DNA of 38,341 nt from Ectocarpus siliculosus (lineage: Eukaryota > Sar > Phaeophyceae > Ectocarpales > Ectocarpaceae), in contig FN649751.1 of the NCBI GenBank assembly GCA_000310025.1, forward strand, positions 5,097,548 to 5,135,888, written 5' to 3'. This document shows, piece after piece, positions 23,467 to 35,100 of this stretch. Made by a program: the position numbers and the translations under genes. The stretch's first letter is position 1, and the number at the start of each line of letters is the position of its first letter. The notes beneath the pieces are model-generated. The model had not been told where the DNA came from. It ran no database searches and worked only from the letters and a program-made list of their open reading frames with translations.

Positions 23467-25108
23467 TGCCGTTGCTGGTGTGTCCTCAAAATGCTTGTGG
23501 ATTGTGGACGTCTGCCATCGGAGATCTGGGAGATCGGAGAAGGGGGCGCGCGATTGGGACTACATGTTGCATGGGGGGATGCTGATCCCAGCGGTTGCTT
23601 TGATGGTCCGCATCCGCGGGTGCCTCGCCTGGTTCAAACACAACAGCGACAAAACTGAGAACACCACGCACAGCGCGCACGGACACCTCCTGCCGTCCAA
23701 GCAGGTGAGATCAACCTGTTCATAGCCGACACTTCGACATAGGTACAGAGATACGTGCGCATTGGGCGTGTGTGTTGGTGTGGTGTATGGATCAATTCTG
23801 ATCTCCACAGCAGCGAAAGTGGACCCGCTCTCCTTCTTTCTGTCCACCTACATACACCGGCGGTTGGTCACTTTACCAACGCCGACCACAGGCACATCGG
23901 TCAGGCCGGGGGGTGTTGTTTGAGGTGCCGAGATTTTCCCATGCTGTCACCCCGGCGAGGGTGTTTGTCTGCTATTCGATTGAAGCTGCGCGTTCACGCC
24001 AAGTAACAATGGCAGGGTGTTGATGATGCGCATGAACTTGAAGAAAAAAACAGCTCTCTTCAATTGCTGCTGGCCACTCTGTTTCGTGACATTGGAATAG
24101 ATGACCCCAGCCTTAAAAGCGAGGCACCCGGCGTCTGTTAGGCGGCAATGGCGATGCGTAGTGGGTGCTAGCTCGGGCAGGCGTATAGGACAAAGCAGAT
24201 GTAGCTGCCTTCTTTTTCGACACGAGAAAGAATTCCACTTGGTGGTTGATCAACCCCTCAACTTATCATATGCCAACGTGCCACCACCGATGGTTTGATT
24301 TTTGTGAGAATTGGAATTCCTCGCGCTCTGCCTTCTTTCCCCGCCAACTTACGCGTAACCCCGACCCGCCCCGTTGATGCTTGCGCATACCGCATGCTCC
24401 TTCCCATGAAAAGTCACCCACCCAGTTGGTCGTGTACCTACAGCAGCTGAGATGTCACAAGTTGTCGCGGCGTCTTTTTTCTCTGGAAAGCACGCCAACA
24501 AACAGCTGGACGCCCTCGTCGGGCGGCGTCTGTGTTTCCCCTTTTGTTTCATTTTTTTTTGGTTGAGGCAGGCAGGCAGCTGGTCTTACATATCGACGAG
24601 TGGGGTTTTTAGGGGAGGGCTGCTGCTGCTGCTGCTGCTGCTGTTCGCGCATGTGTACTATTAATAATCGGACAGAAACCGCAGACAGCATTAGTTGCTG
24701 TTCATTATCACGGTGTAATCTTGATCTTTGACAAGAGCGTGTGAAATCCATGGTATGTACGACAGATTCACAGCAATGTTGCCCCTTCATTTCCTGCTCA
24801 TTCGGCACTGGGCCTGAGGTATCTTGAAACCGTTTTAGATCTCTTGCGCATTGCTCATACATCCTTCGAAGGCAACATGCGTTTTTCCGTGGCCACAAGC
24901 TATGCATACAGCAGTACTTCATAAAGTGTACTGCTGTAGACGTCTAGACCAGCGAAAACGGTACAGACGGCGGGAAAAGTACATCATCCGATGTCTCTGC
25001 GCAAAGCGCAAGTTTTTTTTGTCCGCCATTGCACAGGCTTCCCAACTTTTTTAATGTCCCGCCGAGCACACACACACGGCCTCCATAATAGAGGCATTTT
25101 GTTTATAC
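23467..25108. other. Intergenic region between divergent USB1 and the TMEM16-SMP gene
   Basis: No exon is supported. It contains a hairpin at 24907-24938 built from two inverted TACAGCAGTA motifs, and a (GCT)n tract at about 24619-24644. Promoters of both divergent genes should lie between here and 25528, but no core element is recognisable. Confidence 0.5.
24907..24938. repeat. Inverted repeat hairpin of the TACAGCAGTA motif
   Basis: TACAGCAGTACTT (24907-24919) faces its inverse AAGTGTACTGCTGTA (24924-24938) across a 4-base loop region, with one 2-base insertion in the right arm. The motif recurs elsewhere in the window. Confidence 0.6.
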
Positions 25109-25182
25109 TCCCCCCGGTGGTCTAGTTGGTATCCTCGAAACCTTCTAGGGTTCAGGTCAGGGTTCGAATCCCGGCGTGAGCG
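25109..25182 (+). other. tRNA-like sequence (pseudo-tRNA or SINE head)
   Basis: An A-box-like TGGTCTAGTTGG (25118-25129) and a perfect B box GGTTCGAATCC (25161-25171) have tRNA-like spacing, and a TTTT run follows. I could not pair a 7-bp acceptor stem or find a proper anticodon arm, and the T stem has a mismatch. It is therefore a tRNA relic or the head of a tRNA-derived repeat rather than a functional tRNA gene. Confidence 0.55.
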
Positions 25183-25213
25183 AGCTTTTCTTGCAAAGTG
25201 AGTTTTTCTCTCG

Positions 25214-25415
25214 CTTCCGCTCCTGGCCTAGTGGATAGCGCTAGTTCGTGAGTACACAAAGGGGAGAGAGTGCTGAACTCTTCTCGCATAAATCAAAGGC
25301 AACGTACCGCAGGAGGGGAGGGCAAGAGGGGCTCTTCCGTGTGACCACGGGTTGGAGCAAACGGCACTAGTGCTGTGAGCGCTGATTTGAAGTGAAGACG
25401 AAAAAAAAAAAAAAA
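25214..25415 (+). repeat. tRNA-derived SINE-like element, copy 2
   Basis: This is the second copy of the element at 1-206, with A-box-like TGGCCTAGTGG at 25224-25234 and a terminal A15 tract. It lies directly 3' of a tRNA-like sequence at 25109-25182 and directly 5' of a short repeat at 25416-25453. It is in the intergenic space upstream of the TMEM16-SMP gene. Confidence 0.78.
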
Positions 25416-25453
25416 CGCACTGAGACTGACGTCTTTTCGTTGGTCAGCCGGTT
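25416..25453 (+). repeat. Short interspersed repeat (ACTGAGACTGACGT family)
   Basis: About 38 bases directly after the SINE poly-A tail match, in inverse orientation, 35153-35190 with only a few differences. A shorter, poorer match is at 38213-38240. Core: ACTGAGACTGACGT, then TTGGTCAGCCGGT. Confidence 0.65.
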
Positions 25454-25528
25454 AGCGCGGTCGCGATGCTAACAATAAAACGCACAAACACGCACACACA
25501 CGCAGGCGTGCCATCGGGCGTTCCAACC

Positions 25529-26126
25529 ATGTCGGACACCAGCGACTCCTCCGGGATGCGCAAGAAGAAAAGCTTCTCCTCCCGCTTCTCCAGCAAGATG
25601 GATAAGCTTTCGAACCCCTTCAAGCGGGGGGACCACTCGGACTCGGACAGCGACGACGACGACGGCAGCGGAGGCGGCAAGGGCAAGTCGCTCTTCGGGG
25701 GCAAGCTGCACAACCCTTTCAAGAAGGGTCACGGCTCCGACAGCGAGGACGAGAGCAGCAGCAGCAGGTCCCCGGCCAAGGACCGCCGCAAGGCTAGCGA
25801 GGAGGCGACCACGCCCAAGCCGAGCGGCGGCGTCGTACCCCACGTGCCCAGCCTGTTCGCGAAGTCCCCCAAGAAACACGAGGGCCCCACCGAGGAGGAC
25901 AAGCCGGCGGCGCAGCCAGTGGTCCCGCAGCCTGCGCGGGTCCCAGAGTCGGAGCCTCCCGCAGCGGCAGCAGCAGCAGCAGCAGCAGTCGCGCCGGCTC
26001 TCCCGCCTCGGACTCCCGCGGAGGCGCCGAGGGCGGCGGCGGCTGCACCGGCCGCCAAGCCGGCGGCGGAAGCCCCCGCGGGCGCCACTGACGCTGCCCT
26101 CTCCCCACAGTCGACAGACGGTGGTG

Positions 26127-26160
<34 letters not shown>

Positions 26161-29100
26161 TGAGCCTCAGAAGCCGAGAGTGACGGTCGGAGGGCCGGTG
26201 TTCGGTGCTCCGGACATCCTGCTGACGGGGGTCAAGGGGGAGCCGGACGCGGCGATGAGGACCCTCAGGCAGAGGGGCTTCGTCATCCACCTGGTGAGAG
26301 ACGGGGAGAGAAAGATTTCTATACGCAGGTTGAGAGCGAGAGGGAGGGAGGGAGGGAGGGAGGGAGAGAGTGAGTCTGTCCGACCTTAGTTTGGATGGTG
26401 CTGTTTTGATCATTGCAAACGACAGCGTTTCAAGAGAGCGTGTGGCGAGACGAAGTGGCGAGGGGTGTTTTCCCCTACAGCTCATTTTTTTATTGGTCTG
26501 TCATCCGATTCCTTGTGTCGTGTCGTCGGTTTGCAGGTTCTATTTGCTGGCGCCACAGAGCTCCGACCTTGTCGCCCTCTCTCACCTAGCGCATGCAGAC
26601 ACCAACTCCCGTGTACCTCGTTTACTCCGGATGGAGCATGCCAGTGGATTATCGATGTCTTGCAACACCTGTTTGATAACCGTCGTTTTTTCATCACCGC
26701 GAACCAAACATGAAAAATGGTATATACCATTACCTCACCCTTAAAATACATTTTTTTGGCCGGCCGTCCCGGGGGGCGCCATCGAGCATTTAGCGCCGCC
26801 GCCGTACACCCTCGGTGTCCAACTGAATTGTCCTTTTCCTTTCCACCCTCGTCGAACACAAACATCATTCCGTTTGATTTGTGGCTGGTGCGGTGCAATC
26901 GGTCCCTCTTCTCCCTTCTTCAGTCGGGCCCCTTGCACATTTTTTTGTTTCTTTGCACTTGTCGTGGCCGCCGCCGCCTATGCCGGGGGCTCTTTTTTGT
27001 CTGTTTTTTGTTTTTTGGTCAGTCCATGCTGCACGAGGAACAAGTGCCGCCGGCGATGACGATGGTGCTGGCCATGGGCCCCAAGCTGCTGGTCAAGTCT
27101 GCCGTCGAGAGGAACCTGGCGACCAAGGCCAGGCAGGAGTACACGTCCGGCGAGGTGGCCCAGCTCTGCGCCGACGCCGTGCACGTCATCAAGCGCTCCG
27201 GCCTGGAGTACGAAGAGGCGAGTCGGGTTGCGGTGGTGGAGCGTTGTCACACGCGTACTCGGGGAGCAGTGGGGCTAGATGGAGGCGGAGGGATGGCAAC
27301 CCCCGCCTAGTAGGAAGGAACGATTGTCCATCGGTGATCGATCCTGTGGGAACAATGCTCCGTTCTCTCGAGGACGCGTGGTCAATGGCCTAACCGCTAA
27401 GGCATGCAAAACATAATAGTACGCCCCCCCCCCCTCCCCCCATAGCGAAGTTGATTGGGAAGGGTAAAGCTCAGATAGGCAAGATGGACGAGATCCTTAC
27501 GGACCCACACCTAGACACTAGGATTAAGAGGTGTATTCTCTTGAATGTGATTGTACCTAAGCTAGAGTATGCAGGAGAGGTATGGGAAGGTAACGAAAAG
27601 GCCGTCAAGCAGCTGGAAACGGTGCAGATGGCAGCGGCCAAGAAAATATTAGGATGTTCAAGTACAACGAGCAACACTGTATTGAGAGCAGAATTGGGAA
27701 TGTACTCTCTTAAAACAAAGAGAGACATGCAGAAGTTGAATTGGCAGTACAAGGTAAGTAGAATGTCGGACGATAGACTACCAGCCATGGTTGACAACGC
27801 AGCTTGGGGAAAAGCGACTCCAGGAAAGAAGGGAATCAGATGGGACAAGGTGGTAGAGAAGGTTTGGAAGGAGATAGGAGACGAGGAGGAGACGTTGGAC
27901 ACGGAAGGGTTCGGGGGGTTCAAGACGAAAGTCAAGGAGATGCTAGAGAGTAGGGAGGAGGCAACCCTTCGGAAGAAGGTACGAAGCGAAGACCACTTAG
28001 AGATATACGGGAAGTTGAAAGAAGGGATAGGGATGAAGACGTACTTGGACGGCCCCATGGACTATGCGAAAAAGCTGAAATTGCAATTTCGAGTAGGCGA
28101 TCTGGACTTGCCAGAACGGAGGAAGAGGTATACCAGCCGTAGGAGAGAGGAAGAGGAGGATAGACACACATGTCCATGTGGCAAATCGGAGGAGAGTAGA
28201 CCCCACATAGTTGGGGAGTGTGAGTTGTACAGGAAGGAAAGAGAGGATCTCGAGGAGGAAATGAGACAGAGAGGGTGTGACATGGACAAGTTTGGTAAAT
28301 TAGACAACAGCGAAAAAACGATCGCGATAATTGGGGATAGATGGTGGGCACAAGAGGCCCTAGAGGACGGGAATAAGATGTGCAAGGAATTTTTATGGAG
28401 TTTGTGGCAGAAACGTAAAGAGCTCCCAAATGTTGGTGGTGTCTCTAGTAGGTGTAGGAACGGTGCTCCGTCTCGAAAGGGACGCGTGGTCAATGGTCAA
28501 ATGACTACGGCAAGCAACAAATGAGTACGCTCCCCTCCCCCCCTCCCCCCTAGGCCGATTTTCAAAGTTCGATTGCTCAACAAGCGAGGTTGTGCCCAAA
28601 CGGTGGTTTTGGAAACTTGTTGTCGAAGGCTTTCCGTAGACGGTATCGGGCTCGCGCCGCACCCACTTGGTTGTGGAGCATTCAACGTTTGAAAATCGGT
28701 CTGGGGGGAGTGCCAAATCTCTCCGCCTCTTGTGGTAGGCAGCCCTCGGTGGCTTGGCGTGGGCGATGGCCGCCACCATAACTTGTCTCTTTTTGTTCTT
28801 TCGTTGCTTGCGGAGAGCTATCATAGGGACGGGTAGGCAGCGCTCAAGTTTTCGGAGCAGTGTTTGTCACTGCCTGTATATCATCTCGGTGCCAGGCCAT
28901 CTGGAGGATGTGCCCTTGCATGTTGTTCTTGTACTAGATTTGTACACGCAGCGGTACTCGAGTGGAAGCATGGTGACTGGACGTGCATTCTTCTGCGTCG
29001 TTCAGCGGGGTTAAGTCTCTACACGCAAGTGATGCCTGGCGCTCTCGCACGGCCTTCTTTTGTTCGTGGTGCGGCGGGTAAGCCTGTCTGTACCCACACA

Positions 29101-32100
29101 TGGTGGTGCCTGGCGCTCGCTCTCGACCCCGACTGCGCCTCCCACGAGCTCTCACGTACCTACCGATGTACAAACCCGTCATGTGATCTCGGCCCCGCAG
29201 GCGAACCTTCTGCACGACAAGGATGCGCTAGAGGGCGTCGCGAAGGCCGATAACAAGGACGTCCCTGACGCCGTCAACTCGTACTTCGGCCCTTACATCG
29301 GGATCTATTTCGCGTGGCTGCGGTTCTACACCAAGTGAGTGGCGTCGCCGTTAGGTAGAGGGTCGCGGCATGTTTACTTGGGACGGTTACGATCCCGTTT
29401 CGTTTCTTTGATGGGTAGATGAGATCGGATCGCAAGCGGAGCAAGGAGCCCGGCGATCGCAAAGGTGTCAGCGTGTGAAGTCGTACGCGGTAGTCGGCCT
29501 TGGTGTCTTGCTTGACCCTCAGCTGAGTGTGGAGCTTACTTGGCATTATACTTGTACTTGTACACCGCATCAATTTTCTATACCGCGGGCTTTGTACGGG
29601 GCTGGTTTTGTGTTTTATTTCGTGCCTGTCCCTCCCGCATCGACCGCAACCTCTGGAACCACCCCGACCTCCTCCCTTGTCTGCGGTGCCCCAGGGCCCT
29701 GCTGATCCCCACCGTGGGAGGCGTGTTCCTGTTCGTGGACCAGATGCGGACCGGCTCGCCGGACAGCCCGCTCCTGCCGATCTTCTGCATCCTCATCATG
29801 GTGTGGGTGGCCCTGTTCCTCGACGTCTGGAGGCGGCGCAACAATGAGATTGCCTTCCGGTGGGGGGTGGACGGGGTGGAGGACGAGGAGCTCATGCGGG
29901 TCCAGGCCGCTAAGGTGGGAGAGCTGCTGCGTCGCGTCGGCGCCGGCGGCGGTGCCTTGGAGCGTCTTATGTGAATTGGTGGACTTGTCGGGGGGGTGGA
30001 GGCGTACTCGTGTTTTGCATGCCCTAGCGGTTAGACGTTGACCGCGAGTCCTCGAGAGGACGGAGCATTGTTCCCACAGGACCGTGGGGGGGCTTAGATG
30101 TGTACAACGTGATGATAAGACCAGTGTGAAGCAAGGAGGCGTTTTGTGTTTTGTGTGCGCGCCTCTTGGGCCCACAGTTCTACAAGGTACTGCAGGATCG
30201 TCCGTCCGAATATTCACATGCACACATCGCAGCACACGGACTTAAGAGCTACAGGAACCCCCCGTGCCGGGTGTTTTTTGTCGCAGTGCAGGGCGGCGAT
30301 AGATTACCCGGCTAGCTCTCTCATTGAGTTCTTCTTGCGGAAACAATCCAGGAAGAAGGAGGCTAGGGAAGAGTAACGCGCGCCCGCGTGGGGTTTTCAC
30401 GTGCCTGGCGCGTCGCTGCGTTGTACTGTTTCGGTAGGCGTTTTTTTTGTGGTCATGTGCCTTTCCTTACGACTGCTGCTGCTGCGTTTTGCTGTGCGTG
30501 CGACTCTCTGGGTGAGACAGAAGGGGAACTTCAAGCCCAGCCCGGCCGGCAAGCTTTGCGTCACCGTGCCCATCATTCTGGCTGTCATGTACGCCGTCAT
30601 CCGCGCCATGCTCTACTGCATCTGGCTGAGCGACCACGCCGTCGAGGTGGGAGTGCCGAGCGCCTACTCAACGGTGTTTGTTGGGATATATCACCTTTGG
30701 TAGCGTGTGTGGAAAAGCAGACACAGAGCGATGAAGGACGCGTGATTTTGAGTTGTGGTCAAAACGACACGTTTCCCGATCTCCCACATATAATTGTGCC
30801 TTGCCAAAGGAGCACTTGCGATTGTTGGGTGTGGCGGTAAAGGGTCTCGCGGAGATGTGGACTTGGGGGTCTCGACGCCGTTGTGTTACATGCGACTGGA
30901 CCGAGCACGTATTGGGCGTGTTGACACTGCTTTGTTCGATGCCGTTGGCTGAGCGTTTGCTGAAGTTGCCCAGGTCAGTTTGATGGGCCCCTGTTGAGCA
31001 CATAGCCGGTAACCCGTATCACTCGCAAGGTTGTACGTACAAGATAAGCTCGACGGGCGTGTCTCGCGAGGGGACTAAGCGCCCAAGCGTCGTTCCCCAC
31101 GACATGCGCAAGCCCACATAAACAACGGCCACAGAAGTCGCTCGCTTGACCGCTACAGCGTAGCCGCCATTCGCTCGCCCGGTGACCCGTCTCCTGCCTT
31201 GCTTTAGACGTTGTTGACCGTGCGTGTGATGATGGTGGTCCGCGTCTCGTCGCCTCCGGCCGCCGCTGCTTCGCTTGTGTGACCTGCGTCCTCCGGCAGG
31301 TGTACGGGGAAGAGTCGTACCTTCAGTACTACCCCCTGGTTCTGTACAGCATCGTGCCCGTGGTGGCGTCGACCCTCTACACCTTCCTCGCCAAGGCGCT
31401 CAACAACTTCGAGGAGCACCCTACGCTCGTCAGGAAGAAGAACGCCTTCGTCATCAAGGTGTCGCTTTTTTTTTTGTGTCTTTCTCTGCGTGAATGAATC
31501 TCGTTCACAGAAAGCGCCGCCCCTTTTGAGTCGACACTTGCACCAAAGATCGTAAGACACGTTTTTTTTCTATTATGTTTACCTCGTGGTGCATGGAGCA
31601 TGAAACGGCCTGTTCTCTTATTTCTTATTCCTTCCGTCGTCGCCTTTTTTTTGTCTGAACTTGGTCGCCCTGGTCTCGTTTTTTTTTTTTCTCCCCCCCC
31701 CCCCCCCTTTTTTTCGATAGATGTTCGTCTTCCAGTTCGTCAACTCGTACTGCAGTCTCCTGTACGTTGGCTTCTGGCTCAGGGACCTCAAGCGGTTGCG
31801 GCAGCTGCTCATGACCATGATGATGGTCAAGCAGTTCATCGGCCAGCTCGTGGAGAAGTACCAGCCGGTCGTCGCGCTCTGGATGAAGAACCGCAACCTT
31901 AAGAAGAACGTGAGCAGTTTTTTCCCCCTCCCTGCCGGACCCGCCTACACTCGCGAAAAAGTTCCTTGTTCCTGTTCCTCAGTGACTTTTGCGCGAAGGT
32001 CTTGGTCGGGATTTTCGCGCACATGTCGTCTTTGTGTGTGTGTGTTTTGAAGTGTTGACGTATAAGTAGGTCTTCCTCTCTGTGATGGTGCTCTGTGTGT

Positions 32101-35100
32101 GTGTTTCGTTTGTTTTTTCTCGTCCGGTTGGTTTAACCGATGGCACAAGGTGTGATGGTTTCGTGCACGCTGTGAGTGTTTTGGCGGAGTAGCGACCTAT
32201 ATAGCGACTCCTGATTTCGGCACAATGCTTGCCTCGCGAGCCGCCGCTCTTAACGCCACGATCTCGCGCGCTTTTGAAGACTAGGACGGTTCGCTGCTGC
32301 AGTGCTCTCTGGTCTTTTCGAGTAGGCTTCCGTGTGGACCGCGAGCGCCCTCATATTGTATTGTCTCACCAAAACTGAAGTTCACCAAAACTGAAGTTAA
32401 AAATCAATACAACAACACAACACACACACACGAAATATCGTTTACGACGCCGATCGATCTCCCCCCGGTTTATTGCGCCTCGGCGCCAGCCTCCTAAGGA
32501 TCCCGTGATGCTGGTGAAACACACCGGAACAATCAGTCCGGAGGAACTGTTCGAGGAGACGAAGACGGAGATGGCTGATGTGGAGGAAGACTACCTGGAA
32601 ATGGTGTGTGTTTTGCTTCAGTTCCTTTCCTTTCTTTTTTCTTGTTTGTGGTGATGCCACAATCCGTCGTCGATTCCCAAGCACAGGTCTGTTTCGTCCT
32701 AGTGTGCGCTTTTTGCAACAAGTCTCCTGCCCCCCAAAGCTTCGCCCCCCCCTCTCTCCTGTGCGGCCCGGTCCGCAACACTTGGTACAGCAGTAGCATC
32801 AAGAAACGTCCGGAATATTAGTCGTGTTTGTCACGAGTGGCCGGCGGCGACTGCGGCGGAGGCGTCTCTGGCCCATTGATCTGTCTGTCTGCCTGTCTTG
32901 TCTCTTGGTGCAGAGTCGAACACTGCTGTGCGTCCCAAAGATGAGACCGATGCCTTTGGTTTGTTCTTGTAAACGGTATTTTATTTTTATGTCCTCGTTG
33001 TGCGAGGGAACCGCCGTCCTCAAAAGGCCAGCCCAACAAGCCTGCAACTGCTGCGTACATGCGGCAATGTTTTACCCTATAAAAAACAAGATTTTTCGGA
33101 CTCTCTATGTTTGTTTTTATTTTTCTTGGTCGCTCGGCCTCTCGGCCTCTCTTTCTCATATCGTGACCCTAACCCTTAGTATCGATCTGGTGATGCTTTG
33201 CTTGGCGGACCGGAAAATTACAACAGGTGCTGCAGTTCGGGTACGTATCCATGTTCGCTGTGGTCTTCCCGCTGGCCCCCTTGTTCGCCTACATCAACAA
33301 CATCTGGGAGTTCAAGCTCGATCTCAGCCAGCTCGTGAAGACGAGACGTCCCAAGGTGAGCGAGAGGGGGACTATGGTTGCGTCGTGGTGGTTGCATCAG
33401 AAGTAGGCCAGCAGGGCAACCGAACCTCTGGACCGACCGTGTTTCTGGTCTGTTTTCCTCTTTTGCCCCTACATCGTCCCATGAGACGCTGCGAGGAAGA
33501 TGGAACGGATGAACGAGCTGACCTGAATGGAAGTAGTCCATACCTTCTCCGCGCAAGGCATCACGGGCCCGCACGTAGAGAAGAGCCGCCAAAATTGTGG
33601 ATGGATGTAGTTTTTCTACACGGAGAGCAGGAACGGCGGGCCACCCTCCCTCGCGAAGGAACTGCCAGGTCAACCGTACAGTAGTAAGTGGGTTTCGCAA
33701 ACAATGCTCCGTCCTCTCGAGACAACGGTCTAACATGCCAAGGCATGCGAAACGCCTCCTCGACCCCCAGACGCACGCCGAGTCCTCCATCGGGGCCTGG
33801 CAGCTGTGCCTGGAGATGATCGGAGTCGTGGCGTGCCTGACGAACCTGCTGCTGGCGGTGCTGGTGTCGAAGAACGTGGACATGTACGTCCCCTCGTCCA
33901 TGGCTGAGCAGCTTGGCAGCTTCGAAGCAAAGGTGACACTTAGGCTTGAGACACGACGATGGTGGTGGTAGCGTATTTGCCTTTTCACTGTACGGTTTAT
34001 TGCCCATGTCAAAGCCGGGGGCGGCCACTCTCTACTTTTATGTTCTGCTTTTCTGCAACCGTCCGCGCGGAAGTATGCGAGCGGTATACTGTATGAGTGT
34101 TGCCGTGTGGTACGGGTTACCGTTTTTGTTGGCGTGGTTGTTGTCACGCCCCTGCCGTTCCTCGTGCAACTGCGACGTCACAACCCGCTGTAGTTGCCGG
34201 AGTTATTTCAACGGGCCGATCGACCGATCGCTAGTCATCGTTCTTCTCCGCCCGATGTCCTGTTTCCAAGGTCGTTCTGGTGGTGGTGGGAGAGCACGTG
34301 CTGTTCCTGCTCAAGGCGGTATCCTCGGGTCTGATAGACAAGGTGCCCCGGGTGGTCCGGGAGGCGCAGCTGGTGATGGCCGTCCAGCAGAGGGAGGAGC
34401 GCAAGGAGTTCCGCCGGCGCGCTAGCGGGCTTCCGGTACGACGACTGCTGATGATGCTGCTGCTGCTGCTGCTGTGCTCGCTGGTTTTTTTTCGATGTCC
34501 TCCCCACAACCGGAAAAATGTAACATGTGACATGGCGCCTCAGATTGGTTAGTCAGATTATTACCTGTTGGAGATGTACCGTGGGGGTGTTGTTGCCACA
34601 GATTAGGAAAGCCAGGGGACACCCTTATCCCGGCGTACAAGACCAGCTCACAGAGCAGTGTTTATACCCGCGTGCCGTATCCGCTGAACCGCATATCGCA
34701 TGGTGCTGCACACCACCGGTGCACCTACCTCATGGCTGATTGTTTTCTCGGTGCTGCTGTTCGTGCACACACACGCGCGGCGCGGTAACGTGCGTTCGTT
34801 CGTCCCACCAGGAGTCCGAGCGATCGGCGCCTGGCTTTCCGCTGGCGCCATCCACCCCGGCCGACAGGCTCAAGGAGCTCAACGCGACGCACGACGTGTG
34901 GAAGTTCGGGCCGAAGTGGTACATGCCGCTCGCTTTCCTGCCGTTCATCGCCGCCTGGTGAGAGAGATGTTGAGGGACAACGCCCGAACGCGCTCGCGTT
35001 TTGTTTTTTTCCGTGGAAGATGATGGTACCTAGCAAGAGTTGTTCCAGAACAGCGCCGAGCACGCTCGTGCTCGTGGTGTTTTTTTCCATGGGAGATTAT

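Noticed and set aside
25469-26485. Long minus-strand open frame opposite exon 1 of the TMEM16-SMP gene
   Set aside because: It is the antisense shadow of a GC-rich low-complexity coding exon (poly-Arg/Cys composition) with no domain motif.
26545-26744. Extra anoctamin exon reading FYLLAPQSSDLVALSHLAHAD in intron 1
   Set aside because: It follows a TTTGCAG acceptor but the frame does not match the phase-0 end of exon 1, and exons 1 and 2 join in phase without it.
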